64,000 nucleotides of DNA from Embleya sp040629175 (GTDB lineage: Bacteria; Actinomycetota; Actinomycetes; Streptomycetales; Streptomycetaceae): NCBI RefSeq assembly GCF_040629175.1, contig NZ_JBEXUX010000019.1:90339-154338 (forward strand). The letters run 5' to 3'. A model generated the notes under the pieces. That model was given only the letters and a program-made list of their open reading frames with translations. It was not told the origin of the DNA and searched no databases. The first letter of the stretch is position 1. Every line of letters begins with the position of its first letter. Shown piece after piece: positions 48,552-55,698 of this stretch. The translations under genes were made by a program, and so were the position numbers.

Positions 48552-49304
48552 TCAGTCGCGCGCGCGGTGCTGCGGCAGGGTGCCGGCGAAGACCGCCGCC
48601 TGGACGCGGCGTTCGAAGCCCAGCTTGTGCAGCATGGTCGACACGTAGTTCTTGACGGTCTTCTCCGCGAGATGCATGCGCTCGGCGATCTGCCGGTTGG
48701 TCAGGCCCTCCGCGACCAGGTCGAAGATGCGGCGTTCCTGGTCGGAGAGCGAGGCGACCCGGGGATCCTCGCCCGATCCGGTCCGCACCCGTTCGAGCAC
48801 CTTCGCGGTGACCGCCGGATCGAGCAGCGACCGGCCGGCGGCAATCTCCCGTACCGCGCGCACCAGTTCGCTGCCCCTGATCTGCTTGAGCACATAGCCG
48901 GCCGCGCCGGCCATGATCGCGGAGAACAAGGCGTCCTCGTCGTCGTACGAGGTCAGGATCAACGCGTTGATCTCCGGGAAGGACGAGCGCACCGCACGGC
49001 AGACGTCGACCCCGCTGCCGTCGGGCAGTCGCCCGTCCAGGATGGCCACGTGCGGGCGCAGTGCCGGGATGCGCCGGATCGCCTCCTGCGCGGACGCCGA
49101 CTCGCCGACCACCTCGATGTCGGGCTCGGCCCCGAGCAGGTCGGCCAGCCCGCGCCGGACGATCTCGTGGTCGTCCAGCAGGAACACCCGGATGGTGCCG
49201 CCCGGTTGCCCGCTCGCGGGTTGTGGCACGGGCATGCCCGCGGCGCCCGGATCACGCGGCAGCCGTACTCCGGCGGCGGCTTCGGTGGTGCGGCCGGCTT
49301 CCAT
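48552..49304 (-). CDS. NarL/LuxR-type response regulator, DevR/DosR-like
   Basis: A 250-residue regulator. The receiver domain begins RVFLLDDHEIVRRGL with the acidic pair, phospho-acceptor Asp in AILDGRLPDGSG and Lys in YVLKQI. The C-terminal LuxR HTH is LSDQERRIFDLVAEGLTNRQIAERMHLAEKTVKNYVSTMLHKLGF. It has a 37-residue N-terminal extension. It is divergent from a DevS-like GAF kinase, its probable partner. Regulators of this type control dormancy or universal-stress genes under low oxygen or NO; a tandem USP gene lies just past the kinase. Confidence 0.9.
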   Translation of the reverse strand: MEAGRTTEAAAGVRLPRDPGAAGMPVPQPASGQPGGTIRVFLLDDHEIVRRGLADLLGAEPDIEVVGESASAQEAIRRIPALRPHVAILDGRLPDGSGVDVCRAVRSSFPEINALILTSYDDEDALFSAIMAGAAGYVLKQIRGSELVRAVREIAAGRSLLDPAVTAKVLERVRTGSGEDPRVASLSDQERRIFDLVAEGLTNRQIAERMHLAEKTVKNYVSTMLHKLGFERRVQAAVFAGTLPQHRARD

Positions 49305-49553
49305 GCTGTGCTCCCCGGGAGTTGCGGACGCGACACACCCGGTCGGGTCGGCGCGCCCTCAGTCTCACACCCGGCGACCGCACGGAACAGGGCCGGAAGT
49401 CCCGAATGACCGGGGCCCGTCGGGGCACGGTGCACGCCGATCGGCCCGTCCGCGACGACGGGCCGCCGCCCCGCGGCGGTGGCCGGCGAGTCGGCGTTTG
49501 ACACCATGGGCCTCGGAAATGTCCCGATGAATCACCGAGGTCTTGGAGGGGTT

Positions 49554-51257
49554 GTGGCGTCGCACGAGCGACCCGCGCTGCCGCGCATGCGCCTGGACGA
49601 GCTGTTGGACGAGCTGCAGGCGCACGTGGAGGCGGTCCGCGCGACCCGGGATCGGGTGGGCGGACTGTTGGAGGCCGTGCTGTCGGTGGGCAGCGACCTG
49701 GACCTGGAGACCGTGCTGCGCCGGATCGTCGAATCCGCCACCACCCTGGTCGACGCCGAGTACGGCGCCCTGGGCGTGATCGGCGACGAGGAACGACTGG
49801 CCCGGTTCCTGCCGGTGGGCATGGACGCCGACACGATCCTGGGTATCGGCCCCTTCCCCACCGGGCGCGGCATCCTCGGCCTGATCATCCGCGACCCGCA
49901 CCCGCTGCGCCTGCACGACCTCACCGAACACGCCGACTCCTTCGGCTTCCCACCCGGTCACCCGCCGATGAACACCTTCGTGGGCGTACCGATCCGCATC
50001 CGCGACACCGTCTTCGGCAACCTGTACCTGACCGAGAAACGCGGCGGCACCGACTTCGACGAGGACGACGAGGCGGTCCTGCGCACCCTCGCCGCCGCGG
50101 CCGGCGTCGCGATCGACAACGCCCGCCTGTACGACGACGTGCGCCGTCGCGAACACTGGCTCACCGCAAGCTCGGAACTCACCCGCAGCCTGCTCTCCGG
50201 CGACGACCCCGCGGACGTGCTGCGCTCGTTCACCGCGACCGTCCGGGAGATGGCCGAGGCCGACCTGGTCACCCTGGCCGTTCCGGTCCCGGGCACGCCC
50301 GACCTGGTCGTCGAGGCCGCCGAAGGGGTCGCCGCCGACCGGGTCCGAGGACTCGTCCTGTCCGGCGAAGGCACCCTGCTGGGCAAGGTGTTCAACTCCG
50401 GCGAGACGACCGTCACCGCCGACCTGGGCCGGCACCCGGGCGTGGTGGTCGCCACCGCGACGGGCGTCGACCTCGGCTCGGCCTTCTTGCTGCCGCTGGG
50501 CACTCCCGAACGCATCCGCGGCGTGCTCCTGGTCGCCAACCGCACCGACCGGCCGCAGTTGTCGGACGCCGTCGTGCGCATGGTGACCGGCTTCGCCGAT
50601 CACGCCGCGCTCACCCTGGAGATCGCCGAGCGGCGCCGCGACGCCGAACTGCTGACCGTCTTCCAGGACCGCGACCGGATCGCCCGCGACCTGCACGACC
50701 TGGCCATCCAACGCCTGTTCGCCACCGGCATGACGCTGCAGAGCGCCACCCGCTTCATCGATCACCCCGAAGCCCTCGAACGGGTCGAGACCGCCGTCGA
50801 CGCACTCGACGACACCATCAAGGTGATCCGTTCCACCATCTTCTCCCTCAAGGCCCGCGACCGGGAGACCGGCGCCGGCCTGCGCTCCCGCTGTCTGCGC
50901 GAAGTCGACGCGGCCGGCCCGGTCCTGGGCTTCTCGGCGACGCTGCGGGTGGACGGGCTGCTGGACACCCGGGTACCGGAACCGACCGCCGACCACGTCG
51001 TCGCCGTCCTGCGCGAGGCACTCGCCAACGCCGCCCGCCACGCGCACGCCGGCCGCGTCGACGTTCACGTCGAGGCCGACGCCGAGCAGGTGCGGGTACG
51101 GGTGCGCGACGACGGCGTCGGCCCGCCGGCCGACCGCACCCGCGACAGCGGCCTGGCCAACCTTCGCGAACGTGCCGAAACCCTGGGCGGCACCTGCTCG
51201 TTCGGGCCGGCCCCGGACGCCGGCTCGCTGCTGGACTGGCGGGTACCCCTGGACTGA
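49554..51257 (+). CDS. GAF-domain sensor histidine kinase, DevS/DosS-like
   Basis: A 567-residue soluble kinase with two GAF domains (about 40-180 and 195-350). GAF1 includes FGFPPGHPPMNTFVGVPIRIRDTVFGNLYLTEKR; in DevS/DosS the His of HPPM is the haem ligand and it is kept here. The HisKA_3 H-box is RIARDLHDLAIQRLFATGMTLQ and the ATPase N-box LREALANAARHAHAG. It is divergent from the DevR-like regulator, so gas or redox sensing through haem is plausible. GTG 49554 follows GGAGGGG; ATG 49527 is an alternative. Confidence 0.9.
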   Translation: MASHERPALPRMRLDELLDELQAHVEAVRATRDRVGGLLEAVLSVGSDLDLETVLRRIVESATTLVDAEYGALGVIGDEERLARFLPVGMDADTILGIGPFPTGRGILGLIIRDPHPLRLHDLTEHADSFGFPPGHPPMNTFVGVPIRIRDTVFGNLYLTEKRGGTDFDEDDEAVLRTLAAAAGVAIDNARLYDDVRRREHWLTASSELTRSLLSGDDPADVLRSFTATVREMAEADLVTLAVPVPGTPDLVVEAAEGVAADRVRGLVLSGEGTLLGKVFNSGETTVTADLGRHPGVVVATATGVDLGSAFLLPLGTPERIRGVLLVANRTDRPQLSDAVVRMVTGFADHAALTLEIAERRRDAELLTVFQDRDRIARDLHDLAIQRLFATGMTLQSATRFIDHPEALERVETAVDALDDTIKVIRSTIFSLKARDRETGAGLRSRCLREVDAAGPVLGFSATLRVDGLLDTRVPEPTADHVVAVLREALANAARHAHAGRVDVHVEADAEQVRVRVRDDGVGPPADRTRDSGLANLRERAETLGGTCSFGPAPDAGSLLDWRVPLD

Positions 51258-51485
51258 CCGGGGCGGGGCGCGGTCGTCGGCCGCGCCGCGTGGCCGGCGG
51301 TCGGGCGGGCTCGGTGGATTCGACACCCGGGCACCCGGGGTACGCGGTGGGTGCTCCTCGACGCCGAGCAGGCCCACCGGCTCACTCGGAGCGGGACCTC
51401 CGGCCCTGGGCCCGGTCCGCCCGACCACCGAGACTGATCACAGGTCGGCCCACCGGGGCCGCCGAGCACACCGAAGGGATCCGCC

Positions 51486-52394
51486 GTGAACCAGGCAGCC
51501 GAATCCACCGGTTCGACCTCCCAGTCGACTCCCCCGCGCGGGCACGTCGTCGTCGGTTTCGACGGCTCGCCCGGCGCGGAGCGGGCCGTGGACCTGGCGG
51601 CGGACGAGGCGCTGCGCCGGCACACCACCCTGGAGGTGCTGCACGCGCTCGAATGGGTCGAACTCGGGCACGCCGACGACCACTTCGGCCAACAACTGCG
51701 CGAGGAAGCACGCCACATCGTCGAGCGGGGCGCGGAACGTGCCCGGCTGCGCCACCCCGAGCTGTCCATCCGTTCCACCGTCGAATTCGCCAACGCCATG
51801 GACGCCTTGGAGGCCGCGAGCGACCGCGCCGCCCTGCTCGTGGTCGGCAGCCGGGGCCTGGGCGGCTTCGCCGGCCTGCTGCTCGGCTCGGTCAGCCTGC
51901 CCGTCTCGGCCGCGGCCCGCTGCCCGCTGCTGGTCGTGCACCCCGATCACGACACCAGCGGCACGGACGCCGCGAAGCCGATCGTGGTCGGCGTGTCCGA
52001 CGACGACTGCGCCGCCGCGCTGGAGGCCGCCTTCGCCCGGGCCCAGTCCCAGGGCCTCCCGCTGCGGGCCCTGCACGTGTGGCGCTACCCGGCGATGATG
52101 GCGGGCAGCGCCGGCTACGCCCCGGCCCTGTACGACTGGCGCGAGGTGGCCCACGCCACCGTGACCACCGCGCTCGCGCCGCTGCGCGGGAAGTATCCGG
52201 ACGTCACCGTCGTCGAGGACGTCGCCCTCGACACCCCGGCGCACGCCCTGGTCGGCGCGAGCGCCCACGCGACGCTGGTCGTGCTGGCCGCCCACCGCAA
52301 GACCGGCCGGTTCGGTCCCAACCTGGGCCGCGTCACGCACGCCGTCCTGCACCACTCCGAGGCGCCCGTCCTCCTCGTCCCGGTGACCGGTTGA
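51486..52394 (+). CDS. Tandem universal stress protein (UspA-type)
   Basis: A 302-residue protein with two Usp domains. The first has VVVGFDGSPGAERAV and the ATP-binding GSRGLGGFAGLLLGSVS; the second starts VVGVSDDDCAAALEAAF and ends LAAHRKTGRFGPNLGRVTHAVLHHSEAPVLLV. Family members bind ATP and support survival in stress. Its location beside the DevR/DevS pair, whose homologues activate usp genes, supports shared control. GTG 51486 has GAAGGG upstream. Confidence 0.95.
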   Translation: MNQAAESTGSTSQSTPPRGHVVVGFDGSPGAERAVDLAADEALRRHTTLEVLHALEWVELGHADDHFGQQLREEARHIVERGAERARLRHPELSIRSTVEFANAMDALEAASDRAALLVVGSRGLGGFAGLLLGSVSLPVSAAARCPLLVVHPDHDTSGTDAAKPIVVGVSDDDCAAALEAAFARAQSQGLPLRALHVWRYPAMMAGSAGYAPALYDWREVAHATVTTALAPLRGKYPDVTVVEDVALDTPAHALVGASAHATLVVLAAHRKTGRFGPNLGRVTHAVLHHSEAPVLLVPVTG

Positions 52395-52472
52395 TCACCC
52401 GCTGAGCACGGGCCGGCGGCGGCTTCCTTCCGGTTGCCGAGGGGGGTATCCGAGATGCGATGATTCGAACAT

Positions 52473-52919
52473 ATGAACGACATCGCCGATGCCACGCCGT
52501 CCTGGGAGCTGCCCAGCCGGTTCGACGTCGCGCGCCAAAAGGTCCGGCACGGCACCCAGGCCCCGCCGGACGGGGGGCCCGAGCCGGCCGGGCCGGCCCG
52601 GCCCGATGCGCGCACGGTGGAAGCGCTGTACGAGGTATGCCCACCCGGCTACCGCAACCACGAGGTGCTGCGCCGATACCCGGCGCTGCTGGTACGCCTG
52701 GCCCGACACCACCTCCTGGCCGAGCTGGCCGAGCTCCGCCAGGGCTACTCCGACCTGCGCCGAGAGCTCAGGGACCAGGTCCCCGTGCACGTCATCCCGC
52801 AGGCCCTGGCGACCTACCGGCGGGAGGCGGCGGAAATCCACCGCGCGCTCGAACGAGTCGCCGCCATCGAACGGAGCCTGCCCCCGCCGCCACGACCCGG
52901 GCGAACCCGGACCCCCTGA
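52473..52919 (+). CDS. Hypothetical protein (148 aa)
   Basis: A 148-residue soluble protein. The centre reads YEVCPPGYRNHEVLRRYPALLVRLARHHLLAELAELRQGYSDLRRELRD, a long amphipathic helix with heptad-like spacing that could be a coiled coil. The ends are Pro-rich. No family recognised. A GATGAT box at 52459-52464 is 8 nt before the ATG, again suggesting a leaderless transcript. Confidence 0.65.
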   Translation: MNDIADATPSWELPSRFDVARQKVRHGTQAPPDGGPEPAGPARPDARTVEALYEVCPPGYRNHEVLRRYPALLVRLARHHLLAELAELRQGYSDLRRELRDQVPVHVIPQALATYRREAAEIHRALERVAAIERSLPPPPRPGRTRTP

Positions 52920-52983
52920 CCGAACACCGTCGCACCACGGGGCGGCGCCGGTCGGGCCTCGCAGGGCGTCGACCGGATCGAAA

Positions 52984-53019
52984 GATTGGCCTAGACCTTT
53001 CCATCGATTGGCATGGACC
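52984..53019 (+). promoter_or_regulatory. Chitinase-promoter-type direct repeats (DasR-like site)
   Basis: GATTGGCCTAGACC (52984-52997) and GATTGGCATGGACC (53006-53019) are 12/14 identical and start 22 bp apart. Extended to 16 bp, the first copy (52985-53000) matches 12 of 16 positions of the DasR consensus ACTGGTCTAGACCAGT. Streptomyces chitinase promoters carry similar paired 12-bp repeats. Confidence 0.5.
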
Positions 53020-53075
53020 CGTCCGACTCCACCCGACTAGCATTCGAGCGGCATCGCACCATCTCCGAAGCCATC

Positions 53076-53088
53076 TGACAACTTGTCA
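53076..53088. promoter_or_regulatory. Palindrome upstream of the secreted peptide gene
   Basis: TGACAA-C-TTGTCA is a perfect 13-bp palindrome 29 bp before the GTG at 53118; a possible operator. Confidence 0.4.
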
Positions 53089-53117
53089 AATGCCTTCCGA
53101 ATCAAAGGAGTTGGCAC

Positions 53118-53339
53118 GTGAAGAAACGTATCGCACTGCTCGTCGCGGGCGCCGCCGCCGTCCTGCTTCCCCTGGCCACGGCGACGAGCGCCGCCGCAGC
53201 CGGCGAGTTCCACGTGCGCGGTGTGTACTACACGCAGTCCGCGTGTCACGCGGCGGGCGTGGCGGGCTACGAACTGTGGGGCCCGAGCTTCTTCTGCTCC
53301 AACGGCCCCCAGGGCCTGATCTACCTCTACACGCACTGA
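53118..53339 (+). CDS. Small secreted protein (73 aa)
   Basis: A 73-residue protein with a clear Sec signal (MKKRIALLVAGAAAVLLPLA, cleavage near TSAAAA). The mature part of about 46 residues has two cysteines (QSACHA and FFCSNG) and many aromatic residues, ending GLIYLYTH. GTG 53118 has AAAGGAG upstream. It belongs to the broad group of small secreted actinobacterial proteins without known function; the promoter repeats suggest control by amino-sugars. Confidence 0.8.
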   Translation: MKKRIALLVAGAAAVLLPLATATSAAAAGEFHVRGVYYTQSACHAAGVAGYELWGPSFFCSNGPQGLIYLYTH

Positions 53340-53361
53340 CCGGCCGATCGACCGGCACCCA

Positions 53362-53403
53362 CCGCGCCCCGCCCACCGACGACCGTCGGCGGGCGGGGCG
53401 CGG
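53362..53403. terminator. Bidirectional terminator hairpin
   Basis: A 19-bp stem with one mismatch and a 4-nt loop lies between the secreted peptide gene and the convergent MBL hydrolase gene. Confidence 0.85.
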
Positions 53404-53456
53404 CCCGTCGCGGACGCGCGCCCGCCCGGGTCGGCGGGGACGCCCGACGTGCTCCC

Positions 53457-54428
53457 TCACCCCTTGGCATCGACGCCCGAGTCGGCGTGCCAAAAGGCCC
53501 GTGCCGCGAAGCCGATCCACTCGGGGTTGTCCCAGGTCGCCCACCGGGCCCGCGCGTCCCGATCGATCCGCGCCGCCGCGTCGTCGACCGAGACCCCGTC
53601 CGCCCGCAACCGCCGGGTCTCGGCGCGCACATGGTCGAGGTAGCCCCGAACCTCGCGAATCAGTCCGGCATCGGCGACCTCGCCGTGGCCGGGAACGACG
53701 ATCTCGGGCTCGTCGGCCAGCAGTCGGTCGAGCAGGGCGATCCAACCGCTCCCGTCGACGTCGGTGTCGAACGGCGGGAAGTACGGCAGGATCGGGAACA
53801 TCCGGGTCTCCACCAGATCGCCCGTGAACAACACCCGCCCGTCGATCAGCACGGTCTGGTCGGACCCGGTGTGCGCCGGCCCCGAAGCCCGCAACACCGC
53901 GATGTGGCCGCCGAGATCGATCTCGGCCTCGTCGGCGTAGACCATGTCCGGATCAACCGATTCGACACCTTCGAGGGCCGCTGCGACGTGCGGCCCGAGC
54001 CCGGCGAACATGCCCGTGTAGCCGGCACCCTTGCGGCGCAATTCCTCGCGCTGGGCCCGGTTGTAGACGATCGTCGCGGCACCCTTGAACGCCTGTGCGC
54101 CGAAGCCGTGTTCGGGATGGAAGTGCGTGGTGGTCAGGTACAGCGGCCGGTCGCCGGCCAAACGCCTGGCCCGGTCGAGCACCCGGGCACCGTTGCGGGG
54201 ACCGAGGCCGGTATCGATCACCAGCGCGGCCCGCTCGCCGACGACGATCCCGATGTTGGGCACCAGCGGTACCCGGTTGTCGGGGATGACGAAGACACCG
54301 GCGCACAACTCCACCGGCTCGCCCCGCACCACCGGCGGCGGGGCGTCGCGCACGTCCGGCGGCGCCGATCCACCGGCCGGTCCGGTGTCCGCGATCGAGT
54401 CGTTCGAGAAGGGTTCAACGGGGCACAT
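53457..54428 (-). CDS. MBL-fold metallo-hydrolase
   Basis: A 323-residue metallo-beta-lactamase-fold enzyme. The metal motif is TTTHFHPEHGFG (HxHxEH, with Glu in place of the usual Asp), followed by PAHTGSDQTV, LFTGDLVE and VVPGHGEV. This is close to the quinoprotein relay/lactonase-like subgroup. The HxHxE form may change metal use. It is divergent from a TetR regulator and both have inverted operator copies between them, so it is probably inducible. Confidence 0.85.
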   Translation of the reverse strand: MCPVEPFSNDSIADTGPAGGSAPPDVRDAPPPVVRGEPVELCAGVFVIPDNRVPLVPNIGIVVGERAALVIDTGLGPRNGARVLDRARRLAGDRPLYLTTTHFHPEHGFGAQAFKGAATIVYNRAQREELRRKGAGYTGMFAGLGPHVAAALEGVESVDPDMVYADEAEIDLGGHIAVLRASGPAHTGSDQTVLIDGRVLFTGDLVETRMFPILPYFPPFDTDVDGSGWIALLDRLLADEPEIVVPGHGEVADAGLIREVRGYLDHVRAETRRLRADGVSVDDAAARIDRDARARWATWDNPEWIGFAARAFWHADSGVDAKG

Positions 54429-54444
54429 TCCCGGGCCATCCCAT

Positions 54445-54513
54445 CTGATCAGTGTTCAGACAACCCATGGACCATAACACCGATCCGGGACCGCACGTCT
54501 GAACGCTGTTAAG
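54445..54513. promoter_or_regulatory. Paired TetR operators between MBL hydrolase and TetR genes
   Basis: CTGATCAGTGTTCAGAC (54445-54461) recurs in reverse orientation at 54497-54513 (14 of 17 bases match; the GTTCAGAC core is exact). The right copy overlaps the -10 of the TetR gene; the left copy lies next to the MBL gene start. Confidence 0.7.
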
Positions 54514-54515
54514 AT
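54510..54515 (+). promoter_or_regulatory. -10 box TAAGAT of the TetR gene (leaderless)
   Basis: TAAGAT ends 6 nt before the GTG at 54522. Confidence 0.6.
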
Positions 54516-54521
54516 CCACCG

Positions 54522-55178
54522 GTGAGCAAAGAGCGTTATCACCATGGCGAGCTGCGCGCCGCGCTGCTCGACGCCGCCGAGGCACTCGTACGCGAACGCG
54601 GAGTCGACGGCTGGTCGTTGCGTGAGGCATCGGCCCGGGTCGGCGTCGCCCCGAGCGCCGCCTACCATCACTTTCCCTCGCGCGACGCACTCGTGCGCAC
54701 CCTGTCCGAACGGGTGATCGCCCGCCTCGGCGAGCGGCTGCGGCGGGCCGCCGGGCGCGCCTTTGGCGACCACCCCCACCGGCGTCTGATCGCCTACGGC
54801 CGCAGCTACGTGCGCTGGGCCATGGAGGACCCGGCGGTCGCCCGGTTGGCCTTCGCCGCCGGCCGGTCCGACCCACGCACCCCGATCTCCCCGCATCCCC
54901 ACGACGTGCTCGTCGCCGAACTGGACCGGCTCGTCGACACCGGCGAACTGCCCTCCACCGCCCGCCCGGGAGCCGAATTCGTGGTCTGGGCCGCCGTGCA
55001 CGGGTTGGCCACGCTGCTCACCGACGGCCTGGTCGAACTCGACGGCCCGCGCGCCACCGACCGGGAGGCGGAGCGACTGGTCGACGCCGTCCTGACCGGC
55101 CTGGTCCGGGAGCAAGCACCGGAGCAGCCCTGGCCCACCCCGCGCTCCGCCCACTCGCAACGCCACGCCGGCCCGTAG
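54522..55178 (+). CDS. TetR/AcrR-family regulator
   Basis: A 218-residue repressor. The HTH is LRAALLDAAEALVRERGVDGWSLREASARVGVAPSAAYHHFPSRDALVRTL, with a TetR ligand-binding domain containing FVVWAAVHGLATLLTDG near the C-terminus. It is divergent from the MBL hydrolase and probably represses both genes through the paired operators. Leaderless GTG start. Confidence 0.95.
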   Translation: MSKERYHHGELRAALLDAAEALVRERGVDGWSLREASARVGVAPSAAYHHFPSRDALVRTLSERVIARLGERLRRAAGRAFGDHPHRRLIAYGRSYVRWAMEDPAVARLAFAAGRSDPRTPISPHPHDVLVAELDRLVDTGELPSTARPGAEFVVWAAVHGLATLLTDGLVELDGPRATDREAERLVDAVLTGLVREQAPEQPWPTPRSAHSQRHAGP

Positions 55179-55255
55179 GCGTCGACGGCTGCGGCTTCAC
55201 CGGCGCCACCGCGACCGACTCCGCCCTGCGGCCCCGGCGTGGCCGGTCGTGCCCG

Positions 55256-55687
55256 TCAGCTACCCCCGTACCGGCTCCGGAGCAGTTCGACGATGTCCAC
55301 GGTGTCGGAGAGGCGGGGGTGGGCGGTGACCGTCCAGGTGGTGTTGGCGAATGCCTCCAGGGTCAGCAGGCAGTCGGAGAAGTCGTCGATGCGCAGTTGT
55401 TCGGGTTTCAGGCGTTCGCGCGACTCCGCGGCGACGACGAGCAGGTCCTCGGCCCATTCCAGTCCGTCCGCGAATTCCTTGAACTCGTGCCAGGACATCA
55501 GGAACCCGACCTGTGAGGCCAGCACGAGTTCGCCCGTTCGGCAGGCTTTCATCTCCCATGGCATGGTGCCGATGCCGATGCATTCCAACACGCTCCACTG
55601 CCAGTCGTTGTCCGGGACCACCTCGATCAACTCCGCCAGGCGAATATGGAAGCCGGGCCCCTGAAGCGGGAATTCGGTCTCGTTCAT
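55256..55687 (-). CDS. Hypothetical protein (143 aa)
   Basis: A 143-residue soluble acidic protein rich in Trp (DNDWQWSVLECIGIG, MPWEMKACRTGEL, TTWTVTAHPRL). No family recognised; the mixed alpha/beta look is like small immunity or regulatory proteins. ATG 55687 lies 11 bp past the stop of the MMPL gene on the same strand, so the two are likely co-transcribed. Confidence 0.7.
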   Translation of the reverse strand: MNETEFPLQGPGFHIRLAELIEVVPDNDWQWSVLECIGIGTMPWEMKACRTGELVLASQVGFLMSWHEFKEFADGLEWAEDLLVVAAESRERLKPEQLRIDDFSDCLLTLEAFANTTWTVTAHPRLSDTVDIVELLRSRYGGS

Positions 55688-55698
55688 CACGTGTGCAC

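Noticed and set aside
49365..51428. A 687-codon antisense frame opposite the DevS-like kinase
   Set aside because: Val/Gly/Asp-rich shadow without motifs; the kinase on the sense strand has complete GAF, H-box and ATPase motifs.
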